Source of the DNA: Lepidodermella squamata
Lineage: Eukaryota > Gastrotricha
Assembly: GCA_047495785.1 (NCBI GenBank)
Contig: JBLDXI010000054.1
Span: 2,790,001-2,854,000 of the forward strand
DNA: 64,000 nt
Direction: 5' to 3'
The notes below the pieces were generated by a model that worked only from the letters and a program-made list of their open reading frames with translations, was not told the origin of the DNA and ran no database searches. Shown one piece after another: positions 55,082 to 64,000 of this stretch (positions are counted from its first letter, which is position 1; each line of letters begins with the position of its first letter). The position numbers and the translations under genes were made by a program.

Positions 55082-56227
55082 TCACAGTTCGTAATCGCTT
55101 AAATGATAGTCCTCAGGCAAAGATTCAACAGGCGCGGCTGATATCGTAGCCACCTGATGCTTTGAAGACGGGTCGAAATCCTGCACGTCTTTCCCAGCCA
55201 TTGTCCATCGAACGAATTGATCGATTCGATGAACGATAAATTTTGTTATCATCACTTGAACCGTGCTAACAAAGGCGATGCCGAAAAATATCCAGAGACA
55301 CAGGTAGAGCCTATATAACGGCCTGAGGGACATGTCAACGTTTTGCCCGGCGACGAAATCACCGAAACCTATTGTTGTTAACGTGATATGGGCGTAGTAC
55401 AGGCTCGTTACAAAGCTCCAATTTTCGGTATATTCGAATAGAATTGCTGGCAGCAGGAAAAAAATTGACATGCTGATGAGCGTGAGAATCAGCAGATTTA
55501 AGGTGGATCGAACTCGCAGTTTTTTCGCCAGAGCTCGCGCATGCTCTAAATTTTGTAGAAAAATCGACTTTCGGCGTTGGATAACACCAGGCCGGCACAA
55601 TGACCTAGTTGCGTGCCGAATGCGATTCGCCCAATTGATGAGAAGTTTCTGCATAGAAACAAGGCAAATGCTCATTAACGGCAGGCCGATCGATGCATAA
55701 ATTATGCAAATTATTCGCCCGGTATTTGTTGCCGGCGCGTAATTTCCGTAGCCTATTGTTGACACGACAGTTATGACAAAGAAAAACGCGCCTGATAGGT
55801 CCCATTTAGGAACCGGGGCCGCCGAGAAGCAATACTTCAAAATCGCGTCACTCGTTGTATAATTGCTGTCAATAATCCGCTCAGCAGGTATTTCAATCAA
55901 AATTGAGCCGTTTGAAATTGTCACAACCGTGCCATCAGCGTCGACAAAATTGTTTGACCCTGTTAAACGCTGAGCTGCTTGAATTTGCGATGACAGGTTC
56001 ATTAAGTTTGATATAAAGTTGTCGAATCGTTTGTACTGCTCGCGTTCTTCGGCGATTCGCTGCAGTTCCTGCGGGTGTTCGACCAGGTAGAACGTTAGCA
56101 TGCCGATCATGAGCCATGCGATAAATAGAGTGAAAACAATTATATTACGACGAGTTTTCCTCGAGAGACACGTTTTAGCCGCCGGTGTGAAGCCATGTTC
56201 GGATTTCTCTTGAAGCTGATCGCGCAT
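55082..56227 (-). CDS. Two-pore-domain (K2P/TWK) potassium channel, single coding exon
   Basis: 381 aa from the ATG at 56227; the frame is open a little further upstream. TM1 (IIVFTLFIAWLMIGMLTFYL) leads into a long extracellular cap with helix and glycosylation sites (NLS, SNYTT). Pore 1 is ITVVSTIGYGNYAP, with TM2 and TM3 around it, and pore 2 is ITLTTIGFGDF, then TM4. The selectivity filters GYG and GFG are intact. The N- and C-terminal tails are short. K2P channels carry background K+ current. The AATAAA signal overlaps the stop codon (TGAATAAA, 55078-55086), so the 3' UTR is very short; RIBC2 ends about 295 bp away on the other strand. Confidence 0.93.
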   Translation of the reverse strand: MRDQLQEKSEHGFTPAAKTCLSRKTRRNIIVFTLFIAWLMIGMLTFYLVEHPQELQRIAEEREQYKRFDNFISNLMNLSSQIQAAQRLTGSNNFVDADGTVVTISNGSILIEIPAERIIDSNYTTSDAILKYCFSAAPVPKWDLSGAFFFVITVVSTIGYGNYAPATNTGRIICIIYASIGLPLMSICLVSMQKLLINWANRIRHATRSLCRPGVIQRRKSIFLQNLEHARALAKKLRVRSTLNLLILTLISMSIFFLLPAILFEYTENWSFVTSLYYAHITLTTIGFGDFVAGQNVDMSLRPLYRLYLCLWIFFGIAFVSTVQVMITKFIVHRIDQFVRWTMAGKDVQDFDPSSKHQVATISAAPVESLPEDYHLSDYEL

Positions 56228-57215
56228 TACCCATGCAGTTTGAGTTCGTAAAAAGGGCAAACCAATATATCAGTGTTTTATTGTAAGGAACGACCAGCCA
56301 AACGAGGATAGACGGTGTAATGTATGGAGTAATAAAAATAACGAATAACGCCTTAATGTATGTTTGTTTATTCTGCTCTGAGCTTTTTATTGCTCAAGGG
56401 CGGCGCCGCTGTATACGAATGTCGCATAGTTAAAGAGCGAGCACAGGTTGCTTTATTAGCCATTTTCACACGCTCCGGCCTTCACTATATCCGCCTTTTA
56501 CGCTGAAAGCAGTGGCGGCGAGGCGGAAAACAAGCTATATAGTTTGGGCGTTGCTATATTCTGACCTTGTTTTCCAGGTTCCAGGTAAATATATCATGGT
56601 TGTTGGTGTTACACAGTTGCGGTTTACGGTGAAATGATGAGCCGCGCCGCCACAAGAAAAACAAACTTTGAAGCCATGCCTGCGATTCTATGATAGATGT
56701 TATAATCATTTTATCATCAAATGTACCTAAATTTCATAGGTAAAACGTGGTCATAATTTTCAAAAAAAACCCGTTGCAAGTTTTAATGCCTTTTGTAATA
56801 AATTAAGCCGAGGACTTTCCATTACAGCGTGTCCTATAAAAAACGCAAGCAAAGGAAATACATGGAAAAGGTTAAAAAAAACTCTAAAATAATAGACGAA
56901 GCCACATCTCATGGCCAGAAACATTAAAAAAATCGCTGTTGATGGGATTAAAAATATCCGCAGAAATTTGGTCCGCCCGGGTAAAATACCGTAAATTACC
57001 GAACCAGTTACCATCGGGATTTTCGGATTTCCTCCAGTAACTTTTTTTATTTCTTCGTTAAATCGCGTTTAACAGCTGGGATACACTCTCGGTAGGTTTT
57101 GCGATCCAGGAAAAAATGAAAAGTTCAATTTTGAATCATAATATATTCAAAATTTCAAAATCAAAATTCTTTTCAAAATTTTTCTTACAACTTTGCTCTA
57201 CCTATAAGGATCTTA

Positions 57216-57495
57216 CTTTTAGCGGAACCAAATTTTGGAATTTTCAAAGAGCCTAAAGCCACTTTTTGAAGCTTTCAAGCTTGTCATAATTTAGCAGCAT
57301 AATTTGAAATATATCATCATTAAATTCAGCGTAAAATTCTGTAAAAGTCGCATTCTTCACTATCGGATTCATGCATTGCCTCAATTTCGTAGGAAAATTC
57401 AAAAAGTGACCTTTCGCCTACCTAAAATTAGATTCCGCAAAATGCCGATTTGGTTACGCTACAGTCAAATTTCGTTCCGCTAAAATAGATATTCT
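57216..57495. repeat. GCGGAACC-ended diverged element, copy A
   Basis: Opens with TAGCGGAACCAAATTTTGG and closes with GATTTGGTTACGCTACAGTCAAA then TTCGTTCCGCTAAAATAGATATTCTG. The same opening and closing blocks occur about 1.4 kb further on. The interior has diverged. Confidence 0.5.
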
Positions 57496-58604
57496 GTTCC
57501 TATAATTGCATCTGAATTTTAATGAGCACCTCATGAATATTTATATTTTCGAACCAATTAAAACTCGCTAGCCTTCGAGAGCTAGAATTTTGATAGTTTT
57601 TTATTGGTACACAAGCACCTTAAAGATATTTTTAGCAATTCAGGGATCTCCTATAACAACGCGGATATTAAGGCTTTCTCTGAATATTTAGAAAAATTTA
57701 GCGCTCGAACCCTAAATTTAGGGTGCGCACTTGTAACACCCAGCAGTTTTCCATTTAATTGCTTACGGATGATGAGAGGATGAGAAATACACTTTTAATT
57801 ATGCGCATTTTATTGTCATTTTCATAATTGGTGACTTTCAATGGCACTTCTAATGCTTAAATGGAGAGAAATTTGAGGCAATCCAATCGTTTACTTTTGT
57901 CTCGCACCAGTTATCTCGACACACGTGTTATCTGATGCAAAGTTTCGTCGAAATCATTGTGTGCTTGGAGACACTGCGCTGATATAAAGCTTCTCCTTAT
58001 CGCGATACTTGAAAATTTTGCGACGAGATCGCGGGACACTGAACAAACCTCTGCTGAATAACAGAACGATTACCAAATGACTTTTGGCTATGATGATAAT
58101 GAGTAAAATATAGGTACACCAAGCAACTGCAGTTGAGCCGAAACCCGGGTTATCGCAGCGAGATTAACGTGTCGCTGCAAATCGCTCGGCACTGGAGGTG
58201 GGGAATGTCAAGGCGGCCAAGATTTGATAATACTACAACCTAGAAACCATTTATCTAGCCTCCTTGAATCAGGCGAGGTATTATTATCGCGACCACTTTA
58301 AACGCTGCTGTTATCGGTGGGAATTATGCCGACCAACCCATTAAGTATATTCGGAAATAAATCCCAAATGCTGTTGAGTTCTTACCCTTTATTATCATCT
58401 TTAGTATTAAATTTACTGATCAATTTTCTCATTTTTCCTGAAAATCTCAGCGAATAAGAATCCATGGGTTATAGATTATAAATTTGATCCTATGAATTGG
58501 TCCATTGAACTTTGAATAGTGTAGAGGAACAATAGGTAATAATTAAAAGCTGATTGATTTTTACAAAAAATGTTATCTTAATTCTTTGAAAATTCGGAAG
58601 GTTC

Positions 58605-58850
58605 AATTAATAGCGGAACCAAATCTTAAACAATTAATTCGTTCAAAACTGCCTTATCTGGAATTTCTGGAATTTCGCGACAACAAAATCCAAATAAATT
58701 ATCAGTACAATACCTGGTCGTCACTTTCACATCACAGTCATGCAATTATTCGAAGTTGGTACCTAACTTTCATTAGTTTGCCATTTGGTTCCGCAACAGT
58801 CAATTTTTGTTCCGCAACGGGCAAATTTGATTCCACTATAAAAGATATCC
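58605..58850. repeat. GCGGAACC-ended diverged element, copy B
   Basis: Opens with TAGCGGAACCAAATCTT and closes with CATTTGGTTCCGCAACAGTCAA then TTGTTCCGCAACGG and AAAGATATCCTGGTTC, parallel to copy A. Confidence 0.5.
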
Positions 58851-58988
58851 TGGTTCAAAAGCAGGCCATAAGTTTCACAAATATGTCGAGGTTCCTAACA
58901 AGTTCCAAAGCGTTCCTATGATCCTCATTGCAATTTTCTCACGGATCAAAGGACAAGACAGTTGAAACAATAAACCAGAGTATCATTT

Positions 58989-59055
58989 ACAGGGTGGTCA
59001 AAAAAAGGCACAGGGGTATGCGCACTCCTACAGCGCCTTTTTCTGACCACCCTGT
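58989..59055. mobile_element. MITE-like perfect hairpin with CAGGGTGGTC termini
   Basis: ACAGGGTGGTCAAAAAAAGG at the left end is inverted at the right end (CCTTTTTCTGACCACCCTGT), with one mismatch in about 21 bp and some 25 bp between. CAGGGTGGTCAAAA-type termini are typical of Tc1/mariner-class elements and their MITEs. A TA target duplication is not clearly preserved on the right. Confidence 0.7.
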
Positions 59056-60629
59056 GGTGGAATCAATTTATAAAAATTTCAAAACTTTAAGTATCAACCT
59101 GGCGTAATTTTTTCAAAAATTTTACCAACATCAAATCACTCGGAATTTTATGGTTTTTTTATTCAAATTTATTTGAAATTTTGATTATCAATTTACAAAA
59201 TTGCGATTGTTCGAAATTCGGTTTCGCTTAAAGTAGGAGTGGTAAAGAAAATTGTGTGCGCTCTCAGCTCAGTTTTTTGTTCCCCATTTTTTCTTTCACT
59301 TTTCGGTCTAAATAAGGATAAGAAAAAATCTGTCCGTTCATTTATTGACTTCTGATTGGCAGATCGCGCCCAGTTAACGCAGTCTCGAGATTGAGCGCTA
59401 CTGATAAACACGCGACAGCAGGTGTCGATGGCGACCGCAAAATCGCACACCTGCTGATGAGAGATGCCATCGCACTTTTAGGGGCACCCTGCTTGTCACG
59501 CGATTTCGTCGAGTGTTCTCAATTTTTGCGACAAGTCGTCAGCGCAAAGTACAGGTTCGTCTTATCGCTTGTATTAAAAGGTGGCTTGTTATCTCTTATA
59601 ACCTACTTTATAGCGCTTTAATGTCCCTTGCTCGTTCAACATAGGTAGGTAGGTATTTTTGCTTTTACATCGCGATAAAAATCGTCAACACACAAAACCG
59701 TTGTCGCGCATCCGCTTCGCGTTAACACACAACACATTAAACAACCGAAACCTAAATAGATAACCAACTTGCACGTTGGAGCGGAAACGCGAAAGATAGT
59801 AAGTAAGCTGTGACATAAATGGCGATCCATACCCGAATTAACTGTTTGCTTAACAATATTATTTATATTATTATTATTATATTATTATGCAAGAATAATA
59901 ATAATGACTAAGTTGTTTCCATGCAGCCTGCCAACATTTTGTTGAAAAAGAACTCCTTATCGGCATTTTATCTACGCGGCATCAGGCAAATAAACTGGTG
60001 GTAATTGATAAACGAGCGCGCGCTACATTTCGCTCGCTGCGTTTTAATGTTCAATTTGTCGTCTCTCAATTACAGCTCTCCGGCGGTCTACAGGTAGTTG
60101 ACACGCGCTTCGTTCGAACGACTTTATAATATACTACTAATAATTTAATTTGTCAACCCCGCGAGACACTATACAGCAGCTCTCATCATCGAGCCGCATC
60201 GCCATCATTATCTCTGCTATGTTACAAGTTGGCTGTACAACAAATTTGCTAGCTATTATCAGCTATTAATTTTGTTGTATAAGTCAGCCAGCAGCAGTAA
60301 GTCGTCGAGCTATACATTTCTTAACTATGTGTCGTATCTCGCCTTGATTGTTTTCGTGCTTCAAACTGATAGCGAAATACTTGCTCGCGCGCGCGAAAAA
60401 CTCAAATAATTTATTCCTTGAAATGAAGCGCGCTATTTTTTCAGTCATTTTACAGATTTTGCTGCTCGTCCAAGCGTGGCGCGGGGTTAAATAGCCAGGG
60501 AATTTTAGGCGATTTTTCCTATATTTTCTGGGACATTTCTTATGTTGGTTTAATTTATTCTTAGATTTATTCTGAATTTTCTCGAAATTAAAATGTGCGA
60601 GTTTGCGTGATTGATTTAATTACTAATTA

Positions 60630-63600
60630 ATGATGAGCTACGACGCAACAAATGGTACTAACCTGTCGATGAATAACAGGCGAAAACAGACTAATCCAAA
60701 GCAACTTCAGTCTACTGCTAAACGTAAGTAATTAATCGCTGCTTGCTTCGCTTTTTTTAAGGTCATCGCGCTTGCTTAATATTGCATTATCGCGTTTCAT
60801 ATTTTTGGGTTGTTGATAACTGACATCAACGCACCCTATTTTGCGTCATCCCCCTTATCTATTTTTCGAGTAGCAGCCACCTTAATTTTGGAACTGCTCA
60901 CCTTTTAATCCGCCTTATCGCGATCATTTATTTTTTATAGCGCTCGTGATCATTATCTGACTTCCCGTTTATTTGCGGTGATGATGATGATGGAGGTTTT
61001 TTTGAGAAAACACCCGGTTAGATTCCGCGCCGTTAATTATGCACTCGCGTGTGCACTTTGCGCGCGCTCTCTTGATAACCAAACGTTGATAAGCGCGAGC
61101 GAATCGTCCCGTCTCACTCTCGCTCACGCTGGCGATTGAAGCGTTGCGATCACAAAAGCAGGCGCCGCCAAAGGCGGCACGGCGCGCGCTCAACGTAACG
61201 CAAAACAAATGATGTGTGAAGAAGTTTTTCGAGTCGACAAGTGACGAAAACGCGCGAGAAAGCGAGCCGCTATCTTGCTGACTTATCTTGCGTAACCACC
61301 GGTTTGCATTTCAAGCGTATCATCACAGTTTTCGCGCTTCCGCCATTAATCGCTAATTTAGTGCCTCTAATTGTTGCCACTTGTTTATTTATTGATTCAA
61401 TTAATAATAGAGGAAATGACTGTTGTTGATGAGTCTGAACTTGGAAGCTATTTCCACAACACGCCTCGATCGTCGCTCGAACTGCCGCCTCCTCTTCTAT
61501 CAGCCAATAGGCACATTGATGGCGCGTCTCTTCTAAGCGAGGCAAGTTTTGAAAAATTGATTAAATTTCGTAAATTTTATAATATTTTTCTTTATTCAGG
61601 CTGCTTTGAAGGAGCTGATCGCTTTTACTCAACGCCGCGCTTCATGGCCTGGGATATTTCCTAACCTGTTTCCGCCTGGTGAAATCAAGTCCGAACTGGC
61701 GGCTGGGCCACCTCCGTTGGCGAAAATAACCGCCTCTACCTCAACTTCTTCATCACCTCCTAATCCGATTTTCGACCAGCCGATCAACCTATCGGCCGCT
61801 GATGTCAAGCGCCGCAGTTCTAGCCAACTCACAGTAAGTAATTCTCTAATCTATTTGGGGACATAGGGTCTAAATATATTTGTACCACTTAAATGAAGCC
61901 TAAGGCGCTAAATTTATAGCTTTTCCGATTTTTGAGTCTTGTCCTTTTCAATTATTGACCGATTATTATGCTGCCATGACCTGGATTTATCATTATAGCT
62001 ATTTGGTACCTTTGGGTCTTTAGAGACATTCTCATTGATGGCTTTCCAGACTTCGGATATCGGAAAATCACTGATTTTTGAAATCGATATTCGAAATCGA
62101 TATCGCCTCTCTAGACAGAGATATTGCTCATAAATTGATCGACGATAGCATAAAATATTCGAAAAAATTAGAGATTTTAAGGAGGACTCAACTCGGAAAA
62201 CCATGCCAAGGTGAAATCTTGTGTCGGGGCGTTTTCACTTTGAAATACCATTTTAAAATTCAGATTTCCATGTAATTTAATTTTTTCAAAAATTCCCTTT
62301 TCAATTCTATTTTTTTCAAATTTTAATTTTTTTCAAATTCCCGGTAAAAATTATATTATAATTACTTATTTTTTTATTGATTAGTTGCAATTAATTATAT
62401 CATAATTGCTTTATTATTTAAATATTTAATTAATTTTTAATTTTTATTCTTTAGAATACATCCAGTGTTGACTGCGCCCCGGAAATTGCCGATGTCCTCG
62501 ATCTCAGTGCCAAGCCGCCAAGCCTGGCGCACATCAGCAACCCGACGCCCCCGCTGCGGTCACCCGAGCCCGTCCCCGAACACCCGCCCAAGGCGCACTG
62601 GCGCCTGCAGCCTGACGCAGCCAAGTTGTGCCGAGTCTGCAGTCGCGAAATCGAACCCACCGCCGGTTCTACAAGCAAAGTCTGCCTGGGCTGCCAGCGC
62701 CGTTTCTCCGCACCAGACCCTGTTTCGCCGGCACTATCTGGCTTGAACACCCTGGTACCCGGGCTGCTCCCGCTCGACGTCGCCCTCGCAATCGCAACCC
62801 GTCATCAGCTGCCGATGAAAACCGATAAATCAACCGAACCAGCCGGCAATGCCAACACATCACCAGCTTCAAGTACCGAAAAATCGGAAGCGACATCGAA
62901 ATTTCACTGCGCCAAGTGTAGCATCAGTTTCCGGAGCGCGAAATCCCTCGAGGCGCACCTGGTCGACTACTGCCAACAAACCGGTCACGTGGCGAAAAAA
63001 CCAGGTGCTAAGCGCCGCGCGACCGTCGACAGCGCTATCCCGGGCCAGCAGCAGCAGCAGCAAGACCTTGTTTGCCAACTCTGCGGATACCACGGGCATT
63101 CGGAACGCGGAATTCGAGTTCATTTCAACGCCATGCATTCGATTGGGTCGGAGATTCAGTTGGAACAGTACCTAACTACGATGATCGTCCGGGCTGATCC
63201 GAGCTCGGAGCCGGTTGCTGAGAAGACTGCTGAATCAGCGACGCCGTCGACAAAACGCCGCCGCCTTAATAAACCGTCATCGAAAAAGGACATCGACCTG
63301 GCGCCGCTGAATCTGCTGGAACTCGCCGGGTTCAAGTTGGAACCGGTTCAGCAACAGGTGATGAAGAAAAAATCGAGCCCGAAATTGCCGGTTGAGCCCG
63401 TTTTACCAGCCCCGGTGGTGCCTGCCCAGGTGTCGAATTTGAACAGCAACGGCTCGCTACGGCGCCAACCGCCCTTCGAATGCCGGCTGTGTTCGAAAAC
63501 ATTTCCAGACACGGCTAAACTACGGCTTCACATGCGATCGCACGAAAAGGACGAGACGATAATGTACTCGTGTAAACGGTGTAATAATTTCACGACTCAG

Positions 63601-63999
63601 GTCAAATCTGACCTAGTTCGGCATGTCAAGTTGGAACACGAGGGCGTCAACATGCGCCTGTCGACGTGGACCATCCCGCGCCGCGACGACAAGCCTAACG
63701 CTGGCGAGTCGGCCAGCGAAGGTTCGGACGACAACAGCGGGCCGATTTTTTGCGACGTCTGTCAAATTTCGTTCAAATTTCGCCACTCTTACGACGCCCA
63801 TCGCCGGTACTACTGCATGGCCAAGTGGAACGAGGGCAGTGATGAGGACGAGGCGGCGTCGTCGCCTCGGGACGATGAAGTCGATAGTGAGGAGAAAATG
63901 CTGCTGATTGATGAGGATGAAAATGCCGACATCGAGGCGGCGCCGAAATCATCACACGAAGAAGATGAAAATTCGATAAATGTCGATGTTACCTCATGA
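60630..63999 (+). CDS. FOG/ZFPM (U-shaped)-like multi-zinc-finger co-regulator
   Basis: Exons 60630-60723, 61411-61541, 61600-61833 and 62455-63999 join in frame to 667 aa, with a stop at the window edge. The N-terminus carries RRKQTNPKQL, the NuRD-recruiting motif found at the start of FOG, SALL and related proteins (RRKQSNPRQI in FOG), and as there it is split off on a small first exon. DQPINLS resembles the CtBP-binding PxDLS motif. Zinc fingers: a CxxC pair (CRVC...CLGC), then CAKC...H-x4-C (CCHC, FOG type), CQLC...H, CRLC...H-x3-H, CKRC...H and CDVC...H-x4-C with YYC (CCHC). FOG proteins bind GATA factors through CCHC fingers. Intron 2 has a GC-AG boundary. An acidic tail ends the frame; a downstream exon cannot be excluded. 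Confidence 0.7.
62053..62106 (+). repeat. Dispersed GATATCGG element, copy 3 (zinc-finger gene intron 3)
   Basis: GGATATCGGAAAATCACTG, then TTTTTGAAATCGATATTCG and AAATCGATATCGCC. Same order and spacing as copies 1 and 2. Confidence 0.7.
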
Positions 64000-64000
64000 T

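Larger units (their letters stand above)
56228..60629. other. 4.4-kb non-coding, repeat-bearing region
   Basis: The largest gene-poor stretch after the left end. It contains a 66-bp hairpin/MITE-like element (58989-59055), two diverged copies of an element with AGCGGAACCAAAT/ATTTGGTTCCGC ends (about 57216-57495 and 58605-58850), and (TTA)n runs near 59860-59905. An 84-codon hydrophobic frame at 56760-57014 (-) is noted but not called. The right part probably holds regulatory sequence of the zinc-finger gene. Confidence 0.45.

Noticed and set aside
56760-57014. 84-codon hydrophobic minus-strand frame
   Set aside because: Two or three possible membrane spans, but no family match, no flanking splice or poly(A) context, and AT-rich DNA gives such frames by chance.

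Overview
This is a gene-dense stretch of an animal genome: about 30 protein-coding genes in 64 kb. The genes have conserved animal orthologues and GT-AG introns that are mostly 48-58 bp, with tiny intergenic gaps. Short introns, close head-to-tail gene strings and AG acceptors just upstream of many ATGs suggest a compact invertebrate genome with operon-like clusters and possibly trans-splicing. RIBC2 is an axonemal protein, so the animal should have motile cilia or flagellate sperm. That argues against a typical nematode and leaves tardigrades, rotifers and other micrometazoans open. The sequence alone does not settle the phylum.

Layout. 1-3.8 kb: no gene seen. 3.8-8.4 kb (+): a dystroglycan orthologue in 8 exons. 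9.3-11.2 kb (+): two tandem genes for a small secreted six-cysteine family that I do not recognise. 11.5-13.2 kb (-): a divergent rhodopsin-like GPCR. 13.8-14.8 kb (-): a single-exon GT32 glycosyltransferase. 15.6-19.7 kb (-): a four-gene string, TRAPPC2L > RPAP3 > MANBAL-like > EEF1AKMT2. 20.3-23.5 kb (+): TTLL9 (intronless) followed 92 bp later by FAM81. 24.8-25.4 kb (+): a Ly6/three-finger GPI-type protein. 26.2-31.3 kb: fukutin (+), then two carbohydrate sulfotransferases in divergent orientation. 31.3-34.4 kb (-): NTAQ1 and an SLC5 sodium symporter. 35.2-37.6 kb (-): a secreted protein with a PAN-like region and three CTHRC1-like domains. 38.2-44.1 kb (-): a second four-gene string, UBA3 > TSR2 > HDAC11 > NISCH, with gaps of 54-125 bp. 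45.7-50.6 kb (+): CKS1 and NEDD1; one 2-kb NEDD1 intron holds three near-identical copies of a hairpin-rich 96-nt element. 50.9-52.6 kb (-): two tandem PLEKHB/evectin genes. 52.9-54.8 kb (+): a small membrane-protein ORF and RIBC2. 55.1-56.2 kb (-): a two-pore-domain K+ channel. 56.2-60.6 kb: mostly non-coding, with repeats. 60.6-64.0 kb (+): a FOG/ZFPM-like zinc-finger regulator.

How the genes work together. Dystroglycan, fukutin (which in vertebrates builds its ribitol-phosphate glycan) and two HNK-1/chondroitin-type sulfotransferases lie on one contig, so parts of a matrix-receptor glycosylation pathway are loosely linked. TTLL9, NEDD1 and RIBC2 all act on microtubules, centrosomes or axonemes. 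The two minus-strand strings are housekeeping genes of the kind often found in operons. All gene models were made by hand from splice signals, frame continuity and recalled family similarity; no search was run.
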